DNA from: Lachnospiraceae bacterium
Lineage (GTDB): Bacteria; Bacillota; Clostridia; Lachnospirales; Lachnospiraceae
NCBI GenBank assembly: GCA_023664345.1
Contig: JAMPFQ010000011.1
Coordinates: forward strand, 1 to 64,000
DNA length: 64,000 bases
Direction: 5' to 3'
Made by a program: the position numbers and the translations under genes. Below are positions 8,870-16,266 of this stretch, piece after piece. Position 1 is the first letter of the stretch, and the number at the start of each line of letters is the position of its first letter. The notes below the pieces were generated by a model. The model did no database searches, was not told where the DNA came from, and saw nothing but the letters and a program-made list of their open reading frames with translations.

Positions 8870-10459
8870 ATGGAAAAAGAAAAGAGCGCAGACAGCTATC
8901 CGTTCCTGAAGAGCGTGTATTATACGGGAAAACTTCTTCGCGCCACAGACCTGACCAGAGAGCAGGACTATGGGGACAGGAAACGGGAGTTCATGAACCG
9001 GAAGTTCTGTGGATGGGGCATCATCGAAGGCCTGGAAGTACGCGCAGGGCGGGGCGGAAGGCTGTTTCTCTCCAAAGGGAGCGCCATAGACCCTCAGGGG
9101 AGGATCCTGGTGGTGCCTGAGGACAGGGTGGTGAAACCGGATGAGATAGAGGGTTTCCAACCGGAAGCGGGGCAGGATCTCATCCTGGGGATCTGTTACG
9201 CGGAACAGACGCTGGAGACGGAGCAGGAATACCTGAAAAATGGGGTATATCAGCATCCGGCCGTGATCGCGGAAACCTATGCCCTGCATACCTTTGAAAT
9301 GTCGAAATATCATGAACTGAAAAAAGGAATCCTTAACAGGGAAAGTGCTCTCACAGAAGAAAAGACATTGTATGAAAGCAGCGTGGTGGCACTGACGATG
9401 AAGATCCCGAAAGTGGTTCCCACCGACAGTCTGTTCAAGATCCGCATGCAGGTCAGGACAGCGGGGGAGAGTGATATCAGTATCGGGTGGCGCGGCATGT
9501 TGAGGTTACAGGGCGCCGTTTTCGCCCATTCGGGAGAGACCGGATGTATGCTGGAGGAGGAACCGGCGATGTGCTCCGGCAGCCTGCAGCGGGAGTGGGA
9601 GATCTGCACGGAGGAGAACAGGACGCTTCCGGTGATGCTGGAGATCGACCGGCTGGAGATCCTCACGGGAAATGCGGAAGCAGCGGGAGTTTCTGCCTGT
9701 CAGTTCCAGATAGAGACTACCCCGTCCTATGATCGGACAGTCAAAAGATACCTGCAGAATCTGCCAGGTCAGGATCAGAGTGAGGATTGGGTGCCTCTTG
9801 CCTGCCTGAGGAGGAAAGAGGCCGGCGGGCACATTTTTCTGATGAAGGATGAGCACTTTCGCGTTTATGCAAGCCGTCCCTGCGAAGAAACGGCGCTGAA
9901 AGGGATTGCGGAGGAAAACGGCATTCTGGATATCCGATGGCGGAAACTCCTGAAACATATCTGGCATTTCCCCATGCCTCCGGCGCCCATGCCGCCCATG
10001 CCTCCGGAACCCGGACCGCCCGTGCCGCCTTTCCGGCCCCAGGAGGAGCCGCTGACGAAACAGCGTTTCCGAGAACTGGCGGATGCGGACAGGAAGAGCA
10101 GGATCAACAGGGGAATCATCGTGATCCCGGTTCCTGCCCGTTACAGAAAGGGGAAGGTGCTCTTGTCGGAGGAAGTCTCCCACGGCTTCCCGGGGGAAGA
10201 GGTCTTCCTGCAGTGCGGCAGGGTGTGGGAGGAGGAATCCTATGCGTATTGGGAGCGGGACAGGAAACGGTATCGGATCACGCACGGGGATGAGGGTCTG
10301 TTCCCCGATGTGTGTGACGGGCAGGAGATCCTCAGGCAGGCGGTCGTGCAGAATGTGGAGGCGGGAACCTTTCAGGTGGCGCTGATACTGAAAAAGAGAA
10401 GCCGCCGGAAACGAAGCAGGGAGGTTGCCATCTCATGGACAGCGGTAAGGAGCCTTTAG
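8870..10459 (+). CDS. CIS-associated protein of unknown role, first gene of the locus
   Basis: A 529-residue soluble protein. Residues ~14-75 contain a distinctive block: YYTGKLLRATDLTREQDYG, then FMNRKFCGWGIIEGLEV. Blocks of this kind (GkLLtaxDlxxEQxY...GwGxxxGLEV) are, from memory, linked to phage-tail-like loci of actinobacteria and cyanobacteria. Residues ~100-330 look like mixed alpha/beta with Cys residues. Residues ~364-392 are a proline/methionine-rich linker (PMPPAPMPPMPPEPGPP), followed by a basic C-terminal domain ending in KKRSRRKRSREV. ATG 8870 follows GGAGGGAAGGG. It overlaps the DUF4255 gene by 25 nt, so translation is probably coupled. It might be a collar, baseplate-peripheral or anchoring protein; function is not known. 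Confidence 0.6.
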   Translation: MEKEKSADSYPFLKSVYYTGKLLRATDLTREQDYGDRKREFMNRKFCGWGIIEGLEVRAGRGGRLFLSKGSAIDPQGRILVVPEDRVVKPDEIEGFQPEAGQDLILGICYAEQTLETEQEYLKNGVYQHPAVIAETYALHTFEMSKYHELKKGILNRESALTEEKTLYESSVVALTMKIPKVVPTDSLFKIRMQVRTAGESDISIGWRGMLRLQGAVFAHSGETGCMLEEEPAMCSGSLQREWEICTEENRTLPVMLEIDRLEILTGNAEAAGVSACQFQIETTPSYDRTVKRYLQNLPGQDQSEDWVPLACLRRKEAGGHIFLMKDEHFRVYASRPCEETALKGIAEENGILDIRWRKLLKHIWHFPMPPAPMPPMPPEPGPPVPPFRPQEEPLTKQRFRELADADRKSRINRGIIVIPVPARYRKGKVLLSEEVSHGFPGEEVFLQCGRVWEEESYAYWERDRKRYRITHGDEGLFPDVCDGQEILRQAVVQNVEAGTFQVALILKKRSRRKRSREVAISWTAVRSL

Positions 10460-11001
10460 GCAGTGAGATCCTGCAGGCGGGAAAGAGCCTCTTGGAACTG
10501 CTGCGGGCAGAACTCTGCCCGGACCTGGTGCAGGACCAGGACCTGATCATGTTCGCGTCGCCCTGGGAGGAGGCGGATTACCGTGTGGGGATCTATCTCT
10601 ATGACATACAGGATCATTCCATGATGGCTACATCGGAAGTGATCCTCAACGATGAGGAAAGGCGTTTTCCTCCCAAGGCCGTGGAACTTTCCTATCTGGT
10701 ATTCTGCAATGAGGCGCATCGGTTCGGCGGGGTGCAGAGGGAACAGATTCAGACACTTTTAAACGAGGTGGTGCGGACGGTGTACGACAATCCCGTTCTG
10801 GCGTTGGAGGACGGCCAGGCGCTGCAGATCGCTTTTTTGCGGGAGGACGTGGAGTTCAAGATACGCCTCTGGGGCAGCTTTGACCGCCCCCTGCAGCCGG
10901 CGGTGTATGTGAGCGTTGTGCCCGTGCTGGTGGGATCTGGCAGGAAACGCAAGGTCAGCAGGGTGCAGGAAAGAGATTATGGCGTGGAAAGGAAATCGTG
11001 A
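10435..11001 (+). CDS. CIS tail terminator/cap, Afp16/Pvc16-like (DUF4255)
   Basis: A 188-residue protein with the DUF4255 pattern: an N-terminal helix, IMFASPWEEADYRVGIYLYDI, a strand ending in LSYLVFCN, then a helical stretch (QTLLNEVVRTVYDNPVL) and a final strand PAVYVSVVPV. In Afp and PVC particles this protein caps the tube and sheath and sets the end of the tail. It overlaps the gene before it and its TGA overlaps the next ATG by one base, indicating tight coupling with the PAAR-like tip gene. Confidence 0.82.
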   Translation: MDSGKEPLGSEILQAGKSLLELLRAELCPDLVQDQDLIMFASPWEEADYRVGIYLYDIQDHSMMATSEVILNDEERRFPPKAVELSYLVFCNEAHRFGGVQREQIQTLLNEVVRTVYDNPVLALEDGQALQIAFLREDVEFKIRLWGSFDRPLQPAVYVSVVPVLVGSGRKRKVSRVQERDYGVERKS

Positions 11002-11384
11002 TGAAGCCTGTGGTGATCCAGGGAACCTTATTGAAATGTAGTTTTGGGAACGTGCCCACACCGATCATGGTGTTGCCGGACAAAAAAGTAAAGTCCATGC
11101 TTCCCGTGGCGGTGAAAACGGATCATATCCCGCTGCTGAACATCCTGCCCTTTGGCATGTGCTCCAATCCGGCAAATCCCATGGTGATCGCGGCCACCGC
11201 CGCGGCTCTGGGAGTGTTCACGCCGATGCCCTGTATCCCCTGCACGGTGCAGGACTGGACGAAAGCCAGCGAGAAAGTGAAGATAAAAGGGAAGCAGGCG
11301 CTTAACATGGATTCCAGATTGCAGTGTCTGTACGGGGGGAACATACAGATTTCCGCGCCCCTGCAGCCTAGGGTATTAGTGTGA
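11001..11384 (+). CDS. PAAR-like spike-tip protein (DUF4280)
   Basis: A 127-residue protein: VVIQGTLLKCSFGNVPTPI, repeated short hydrophobic turns with Pro/Asn/Gly, and three Cys near CIPC and MCSNPANP. This matches DUF4280, a PAAR-like fold that caps the central spike of contractile injectors and may carry an effector or metal. The length indicates no toxin fused to it. ATG 11001 shares its A with the upstream TGA (TGATG). Its own stop codon lies inside the first stem of the structured repeat that follows. Confidence 0.8.
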   Translation: MKPVVIQGTLLKCSFGNVPTPIMVLPDKKVKSMLPVAVKTDHIPLLNILPFGMCSNPANPMVIAATAAALGVFTPMPCIPCTVQDWTKASEKVKIKGKQALNMDSRLQCLYGGNIQISAPLQPRVLV

Positions 11385-11563
11385 AGAGAAGTTCTAATGC
11401 TCGCAGCATAGGCTGCTTCGCAAAGAACTTCTAAGTCTGCTTTGCAGACTTTCTTCACACCGAAGAACGCAAGTGCAGCGTTCTTCTCGGAACCGATTAG
11501 GTTCCGTGGGACCGAATGGTTCCGTGGGATTGGTTTGTGCCGCCGATGGCGGCATGCCGGGAA
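11379..11563 (+). repeat. Multi-hairpin element E1
   Basis: An outer stem GTGTGAAG (11379-11386) / CTTCACAC (11453-11460) encloses AGAAGTTCT/AGAACTTCT and AGTCTGC/GCAGACT. Then come GAAGAACGC/GCGTTCTTC (11462-11486), CGGAACC/GGTTCCG (11488-11506), a GACC/GGTTCC arm, and TGCCGCC/GGCGGCA (11538-11554). The element starts at the stop codon of the PAAR-like gene and has no open frame. The same stem order, with different bases in the stems, recurs at 23744-24238. Confidence 0.8.
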
Positions 11564-11645
11564 GTGTGAAGAGAAGTTTTAATGCTCGCAGCATAGGCTG
11601 CTTCGCAAAGAACTTCTAAGTCTGCTTTGTAGACTTTCTTCATCC
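11564..11645 (+). repeat. Truncated copy E2 of the multi-hairpin element
   Basis: An 82-base copy of the first part of E1, 185 bases downstream. It differs by only a few bases (AAGTTTT for AAGTTCT, GTAGACT for GCAGACT) and stops after CTTCAT, so later hairpins are missing. It ends 55 bases before the sheath start, with an A/T-rich stretch (TTTATTATAAAAATGG) that could serve as a promoter -10 region, though this is speculative. Confidence 0.75.
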
Positions 11646-11700
11646 GGAATTTATTATAAAAATGGTTTACAGCCGTTTCATGACGGCGGAAAGGAGAAAT

Positions 11701-13626
11701 ATGGCAGAATATTTATCACCCGGCGTATATGTGGAAGAGTTTGATTCCGGCATCAAGGCCATGGAGGGTGTGGGGACCAGCACCGCGGGATTTGTGGGGA
11801 TGGCACAGAAAGGACCGGTCAGAGGACTGCCGGTACTGATCACCAGCATGGCGGATTATCAGAGGCGCTTCGGCGGTTATCTGCCGGAGAGAACCTATGG
11901 GAAAAAGCGCTTCCTGCCCTATGCGGTGGAGCAGTTTTTCAATAACGGAGGTTCCTCCTGCTATGTCATGAGAGTCTGTGAGAAAGGCAAAGAGGGTCAA
12001 TATCTGTCAACAGTGGCGGAAGGAGGGATCTCCGAAATCGAAAAAGATCCGTTCCTGAAACTGACGGCATCCGATCCCGGCGCCTGGGGAAACAACATCC
12101 GGGCCAGGTTCACGCTGCTGACCAAAAGCCGGACCAGTGTGAAAGACATTACGGAAGATCAGTCGGAGAACGGGCCATATACGGTCACATGTGGGCTGGA
12201 GGATGCTTCCGCCCTGCAGGAGGAGGATATGGTCTGCCTGCAGAAAGCGGAAAAAAACAGTCCGTTCTTCTTTGGGGTGGTGCAGAAGATCGATGGGGAT
12301 AAAGTCACCCTGAAGTGCGTGAAAACAGAAGCGGCAAAGCTGAAAGCAGCATCGGAACAGCCGGAGGCACCGGATACGGAAAATCCCCAGCCGGAACAGC
12401 CGGAGGCACCGGATACGGAAAATCCCCAGCCGGAACAGCCGGAGACACCGGATATGGAAAATCCCCAGCCGCAAAAACCGGCGAAAAAAGACGGCACGTC
12501 TCCCGAAGTATTCCTGTATCTTGCGGAATGGGGGCTGACCATACAGGATGATACGGCCTCTGAGCAGTACGAGAGCGTCTCTTTCAATCCCGACCGCAGC
12601 AATTATGCGGATAACGCATTGGAGAAGTCCCAGATCGTGACGGTGAAGACGGATCCGGCAAACCTGGCTGCGGGCATGATAGACGACTTATTGGGAAAAG
12701 AGGAGGAAACGGCTATCGTGGTATCCCTGGCGGGGGGAAGCGATGGAGACATTTCCCAAAAGATCGATGCGTCCATGTATGAAGGCAATGACGGCGCACC
12801 GGATATGAGAACGGGACTGACGGCTTTCAAGACCTTATCGGATGTGAGCATCATGGCGATCCCCGGGATCACAGATCCGGCGGTGCAGAGCGCTCTGGTG
12901 AGCCACTGCGAGAACATGGGAAACCGTTTTGCCATTCTGGATATGCCCCTGGAGTACAAGGAGGTATCGGATCTGCAGGAGTTCCGGGAGAACGTGGATA
13001 CCAGCTATGCGGCCATGTATCATCCCTGGCTGCAGTGTTATGACTCTCTGGCAAGGCGCAATACTTATCTTCCGCCCTCAGGGGCCATGGCGGGCATCTA
13101 TGGGCGGACGGACAATACCAGAGGCGTGCACAAGGCTCCGGCCAACGAGACAGTGCGGAACTGCACGGGGCTTTCCGTCAATTACAATGAGGCGGAACAG
13201 GGGAAATTAAACCCCAAAGGCATCAACCTGATCAGGGCGCTTCCCGGACAGGGCATCCGCGTATGGGGCGCCAGGACCTGTTCCAGCGACGGCAACTGGA
13301 AATATGTCAATGTGAGGAGGCTCTTTATCTTTATCGAGGAATCCATCCGCACCAACACCAACTGGGCGGTGTTCGAGCCCAACGACGAGATGCTGTGGTC
13401 CAGGGTGGAGGGGACCATACGGGTATTCCTGACCACACAATGGCGCAACGGCGCCCTGGCAGGCAGTACGGCTGACGAGGCATTTTTCATCAACATCGGC
13501 AAGAGCACCATGACGGAAGACGACATCCTGAACGGAAGACTGATTTGCGTCATAGGCGTGGCGCCCGTCCGCCCCGCTGAATTCGTTATCTTCCGCATCA
13601 CACAGAAGATGGAGACTGCGCAGTAA
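11701..13626 (+). CDS. CIS contractile sheath protein
   Basis: A 641-residue tail sheath protein. The N-terminus MAEYLSPGVYVEEFDSGIK is the classic sheath opening, followed by GVGTSTAGFVGMAQKGP. The C-terminal domain has NYVNVRRLFIFIEESIR-type sequence (here KYVNVRRLFIFIEESIRTN), WAVFEPNDEMLW and the final VAPVRPAEFVIFRITQK, which form the inter-subunit mesh. Residues ~219-257 are a Pro/Glu repeat inserted in the outward domain. ATG 11701 is chosen after AAAGGAGAAAT; an upstream in-frame ATG lacks a site. It is the only sheath gene, while Afp has three. Driven contraction of this layer propels the tube. Confidence 0.93.
   Translation: MAEYLSPGVYVEEFDSGIKAMEGVGTSTAGFVGMAQKGPVRGLPVLITSMADYQRRFGGYLPERTYGKKRFLPYAVEQFFNNGGSSCYVMRVCEKGKEGQYLSTVAEGGISEIEKDPFLKLTASDPGAWGNNIRARFTLLTKSRTSVKDITEDQSENGPYTVTCGLEDASALQEEDMVCLQKAEKNSPFFFGVVQKIDGDKVTLKCVKTEAAKLKAASEQPEAPDTENPQPEQPEAPDTENPQPEQPETPDMENPQPQKPAKKDGTSPEVFLYLAEWGLTIQDDTASEQYESVSFNPDRSNYADNALEKSQIVTVKTDPANLAAGMIDDLLGKEEETAIVVSLAGGSDGDISQKIDASMYEGNDGAPDMRTGLTAFKTLSDVSIMAIPGITDPAVQSALVSHCENMGNRFAILDMPLEYKEVSDLQEFRENVDTSYAAMYHPWLQCYDSLARRNTYLPPSGAMAGIYGRTDNTRGVHKAPANETVRNCTGLSVNYNEAEQGKLNPKGINLIRALPGQGIRVWGARTCSSDGNWKYVNVRRLFIFIEESIRTNTNWAVFEPNDEMLWSRVEGTIRVFLTTQWRNGALAGSTADEAFFINIGKSTMTEDDILNGRLICVIGVAPVRPAEFVIFRITQKMETAQ
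12355..12471 (+). repeat. 39-bp tandem repeats inside the sheath gene
   Basis: Three consecutive 39-bp units encode EQPEAPDTENPQP, EQPEAPDTENPQP and EQPETPDMENPQP. Units 1 and 2 are identical; unit 3 has two amino-acid changes. It forms a flexible acidic Pro-rich insert near residues 219-257 of the sheath. Such repeats change copy number by slippage without shifting frame. Confidence 0.9.
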
Positions 13627-13673
13627 AAAGCGGCGTTGAAACGAAAAACGGAACTGGAATGGAGGATTAGTAT

Positions 13674-14105
13674 ATGGCAATGGTATATCCCTTTAAAAAG
13701 TATAATTATGATGTCACCATCGACGGGAAGTCGGTGGGTGGATTCTCCGAAGTCAGTGCGCCTGACATCTCATCGGATCCCATCGAGTACAGGGAGGGCA
13801 ATTTTGCCGTCAACACGGTGGGCAAACAGCCCGGCCTGATCAAGTACGGCAATATCACGCTGAAATGGGGCATGACCGATTCCACGGAACTTTACAACTG
13901 GATGAAAGAGGTGGAGGGCGGCACGATCAACCGTAAGACGGTGGTGATCAGCCTCCATGACGACAAACAGGCGGAGATCGCGAAATGGACCGTGATATCC
14001 GCGTGGCCCACCAAGTATACGGCGCCGGATTTCAATGCCACCAGCAACGAGGTGGCGGTGGAGACGCTGGAACTGGCCCACGAGGGCGTGACACGCGACA
14101 AGTAA
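13674..14105 (+). CDS. CIS inner tube protein (Hcp/gp19-like)
   Basis: A 143-residue tail tube protein: YPFKKYNYDVTIDGKSVGGF, SAPDISSDPIEYREG, ITLKWGMTDSTELYNW and a final ETLELAHEGV strand, the pattern shared by Afp1/Afp5 and phage T4-like tubes. It polymerises into the rigid tube carried inside the sheath. The start follows GGAGGATTAGTAT. It lies 47 nt after the sheath gene, the usual sheath-tube order. Confidence 0.93.
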   Translation: MAMVYPFKKYNYDVTIDGKSVGGFSEVSAPDISSDPIEYREGNFAVNTVGKQPGLIKYGNITLKWGMTDSTELYNWMKEVEGGTINRKTVVISLHDDKQAEIAKWTVISAWPTKYTAPDFNATSNEVAVETLELAHEGVTRDK

Positions 14106-14146
14106 AAGAGGCCTGATGCCGTCTGCGCGGCGGAATGAGAGGGATT

Positions 14147-14515
14147 ATGATCTTACAGACAGAATATGAATTTACCCTTCCCAAAGGGTACGCGGATCCG
14201 GAGGGAAATATCCACCGCAGGGGCATCATGCGGCTGGCCACGGCGCTGGACGAGATCGAGGCGGCCAGGGCTCCCGGAGTGAAAGCCAACGCAGACTATA
14301 TGCCGGTGATCCTGCTGTCCCGGGTGGTGACCAGACTGGAGGGCGTGGAGCGCGTCACGCCGGAAGTGGTCGAAAAGCTGTTTACGGCTGATTTCGCGTT
14401 TTTGCAGAATATGTATGAGACCATAAACAATGTGGAAGAGCCCATGATCCAGGTGCAGTGTCCCTGCTGCGGTAAAAGCTTCACCGACACTCTAAATTTT
14501 GCTTTGGGGGAATGA
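14147..14515 (+). CDS. Tail assembly chaperone-like CIS protein
   Basis: A 122-residue protein with FTLPKGYADPEGNIHRRGIM, then MRLATALDEIEA, LLSRVVTRLEGVERVTPEVV and LFTADFAFLQNMYETIN. This helical pattern occurs right after the tube gene in many CIS loci and resembles phage tail assembly proteins. The C-terminus has a CPCCGKSF knuckle that could hold a metal. ATG 14147 is placed after GAGAGGG; ATG 14135 is an alternative. It ends ATGA-overlapped with the next small gene, and a slippery heptamer sits six codons or fewer before its stop. Confidence 0.7.
   Translation: MILQTEYEFTLPKGYADPEGNIHRRGIMRLATALDEIEAARAPGVKANADYMPVILLSRVVTRLEGVERVTPEVVEKLFTADFAFLQNMYETINNVEEPMIQVQCPCCGKSFTDTLNFALGE
14503..14509 (+). 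other. Candidate -1 ribosomal frameshift site
   Basis: The sequence T TTG GGG in the chaperone frame fits the X XXY YYZ slippery rule. A -1 slip here would bypass the TGA at 14513-14515 and read GGA ATG ACC straight into the 58-residue gene, giving a fused product. The lambda gpG/gpGT tail chaperones use the same trick. The ATGA overlap is also compatible with simple translational coupling. Confidence 0.5.
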
Positions 14516-14688
14516 CCGTTACCAGCCGGGAGGAACTGTTCCAGGAGGTCTCCTTCATCGGATACTATTTTCACTGGACGGAAGAGCATATCCTGAAAAT
14601 GCCCTGCTTGTCCAGGAAAAGATACTGTGAGGAGATCAGCCGCATCAACAGGAAGATAAGCGGTGAAAAAAATCTGTTCAGGCCATAA
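14512..14688 (+). CDS. Small CIS protein, DUF6760-like
   Basis: A 58-residue protein: MTVTSREELFQEVSFIGYYF, HWTEEHILKMPCLSRKRYCE, then EISRINRKI. The pattern of an N-terminal helix, HW(T/P)xxxIL, basic turn and EIxxIN resembles short proteins (DUF6760 type, from memory) that follow the tube-associated gene in CIS loci. It starts with an ATG overlapping the preceding TGA. It could be made alone or as a -1 frameshift extension of the chaperone-like protein, much like phage tail chaperone pairs. Confidence 0.65.
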   Translation: MTVTSREELFQEVSFIGYYFHWTEEHILKMPCLSRKRYCEEISRINRKISGEKNLFRP

Positions 14689-14705
14689 GACAGGAGGTGC
14701 AGCAT

Positions 14706-15137
14706 ATGGAACAGTGGTCATTGCCCATTGTGGATCCCATACCCGGTTATCGATTTATTGCTTTTTTGAACAATATCATCATGGGATTCCAGAAAGTGTC
14801 GGGGATCAGCCGCGGAGTGGAAACGGAAGTCTATCATGAGGGAGGCCTGAACACTGGCGTGCATATTTTTCCCAAGTACTGCGGCAGCGAGCGGATACTG
14901 CGCATGGAAAAGGGCGTCTGCAGGGGGCTGGAGCATCCTTTCTGCCTGACTGGCGTAAGGCTGGAGGGGCCGCTGAACCTGATCGTCATGGATAACCAGG
15001 GAGTCCCTCTGAAAAGCTATCTGTTCACGGGCCTGGTCTTAAAATCCTGGGAAGTGGGAGAACTGAGTGCGGAACAGAACAGCATCCTGACCAACCGTTT
15101 TGAAGTGTGTTATGAAAATTTTGTCGTAATAGCGTGA
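14706..15137 (+). CDS. Second tube-like protein (Afp5-like tube initiator)
   Basis: A 143-residue protein of tube fold size: PGYRFIAFLNNIIMGFQKVS, GLNTGVHIFPKYCGSERILR, VRLEGPLNLIVM and a last strand NRFEVCYENFVVIA. The order matches phage tail-tube-like proteins (T4 gp19/gp54 relatives). In CIS a second tube paralogue often starts the tube on the baseplate, and its position before the baseplate genes fits that role. ATG 14706 is chosen for the AGGAGG eight bases upstream. Confidence 0.75.
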   Translation: MEQWSLPIVDPIPGYRFIAFLNNIIMGFQKVSGISRGVETEVYHEGGLNTGVHIFPKYCGSERILRMEKGVCRGLEHPFCLTGVRLEGPLNLIVMDNQGVPLKSYLFTGLVLKSWEVGELSAEQNSILTNRFEVCYENFVVIA

Positions 15138-15193
15138 ACGGAATGACTTGTGCCGCCGGAGGCGGTATGTGGGTCAGGGGAAGGGAAGCTGAG

Positions 15194-15535
15194 ATGAAAA
15201 CGTATATAAAACGGGTGGCGATCGGGCCGCCCATGAACATGGAGTATGCTTCCCCGAAAGGTGTCAGAGCCGCAGGGGGGCAGCAGCCGGATCCGGCCAG
15301 GGAGAAAGAGCGGATCCGGGAAATGCTGACGCCCCTGGTGAAAGAGGCGGTGCAGAGGCAGATGAAAGAGCAGCAGGAGTATTACAGGTCTCGGCCGTCG
15401 CTGGCCGCAAAGCAGATGGAGCAGGTCTTCGGAGTCGGCAATATGGAAAGGGCGCTGACCCCGGCAGTCTCCCTCCGGGTCTATGAGAAGATAGAAGACC
15501 GCCTCCGCCATGAAATGATCCGGAAAGGCAGGTGA
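15194..15535 (+). CDS. Small helical CIS protein of unknown function
   Basis: A 113-residue basic protein, mostly helical after residue 35 (EREKERIRE-like stretch, LVKEAVQRQMKEQQEYY, RVYEKIEDRLRHEMIRKGR). No known family is recognised. It sits between the tube-initiator and the Afp7-like gene, the slot where Afp6-type baseplate proteins may occur. ATG 15194 is preferred (GGGAAGCTGAG before it); the longer reading from GTG 15134 would run through a TGCCGCC/GGCGG hairpin (15151-15167) related to the last arm of E1. Its stop overlaps the GTG of the next gene. Confidence 0.55.
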   Translation: MKTYIKRVAIGPPMNMEYASPKGVRAAGGQQPDPAREKERIREMLTPLVKEAVQRQMKEQQEYYRSRPSLAAKQMEQVFGVGNMERALTPAVSLRVYEKIEDRLRHEMIRKGR

Positions 15536-16224
15536 CAGGATTGCCGGAATATCAGAAAGCGTTTATCGGCCCATACATAGACGGACATATGGAATTGAAA
15601 GACGGGTTCTATGTGCCTTTCAATCCCGCGGAGATATCTGTTGAGGAGGCCATCGGCGTATCCCATGTGCCCCAGGTTGACGGCATGAAGATGGCAGACT
15701 GGATGCAGGCGGGACGTGCCATGGGCATACAGTATCCCCTGTACGGTTCCATGCTTGGCAGTAAAAAGGAAATGACAACGCTTTCCGCCACCCTCTTTTT
15801 CAATACGCTGAACGATTTGTATCAGACTTCTTATGAGGATGTGCGGGACGATATCCGCAAACTGTACCCCTACACCAACACCACGGAGAAATATGCAAAG
15901 ACGGTCGCGACTTCAAAATACAAAGTGACCCGGAAGCAGACGAAAGTACATCAGGCGCAGCAGATCTATTTTTTCTGGGGAACCATCGCGGTGGCGGGAA
16001 CACTGACCCGGATGAGCGTGAATTATACCATGTTCGCTCCTGACGGAAAGCCTGTGCGGGCGCAGGTGAGCATTTCCATTGAGGGATTCTACGTGGGGGA
16101 GGAGACCGTCACGCAACTTCCCGCCGCAAAGGCCGGGAGCAGCGCGGGAGCGGCGCTGTCGGGCGACCTTTCCGAATGGAAAAAGGAATACCGCGGCTGC
16201 CCTAATCCGCGAATGCAGCTGTAG
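15532..16224 (+). CDS. Inner baseplate protein, Afp7/gp53-like (CIS_tube family)
   Basis: A 230-residue protein with KAFIGPYIDGHMELKDGFYV, PFNPAEISVEEAIGVSHVPQ, then YGSMLGSKKEMTTLSATLFF, and a middle part RKLYPYTNTT. FNP followed by a strand and a GxxxxxxTLxxTLFFN motif matches the CIS tube/Afp7 family, which links the tube to the hub. The usual LysM domain is not evident. The start is uncertain: GTG 15532 overlaps the upstream TGA as GTGA; TTG 15541 is possible. Confidence 0.75.
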   Translation: MTGLPEYQKAFIGPYIDGHMELKDGFYVPFNPAEISVEEAIGVSHVPQVDGMKMADWMQAGRAMGIQYPLYGSMLGSKKEMTTLSATLFFNTLNDLYQTSYEDVRDDIRKLYPYTNTTEKYAKTVATSKYKVTRKQTKVHQAQQIYFFWGTIAVAGTLTRMSVNYTMFAPDGKPVRAQVSISIEGFYVGEETVTQLPAAKAGSSAGAALSGDLSEWKKEYRGCPNPRMQL

Positions 16225-16266
16225 GCAGTCTCGGCATTGAAGGGCAGAAAGGGACGGATCGGACAT

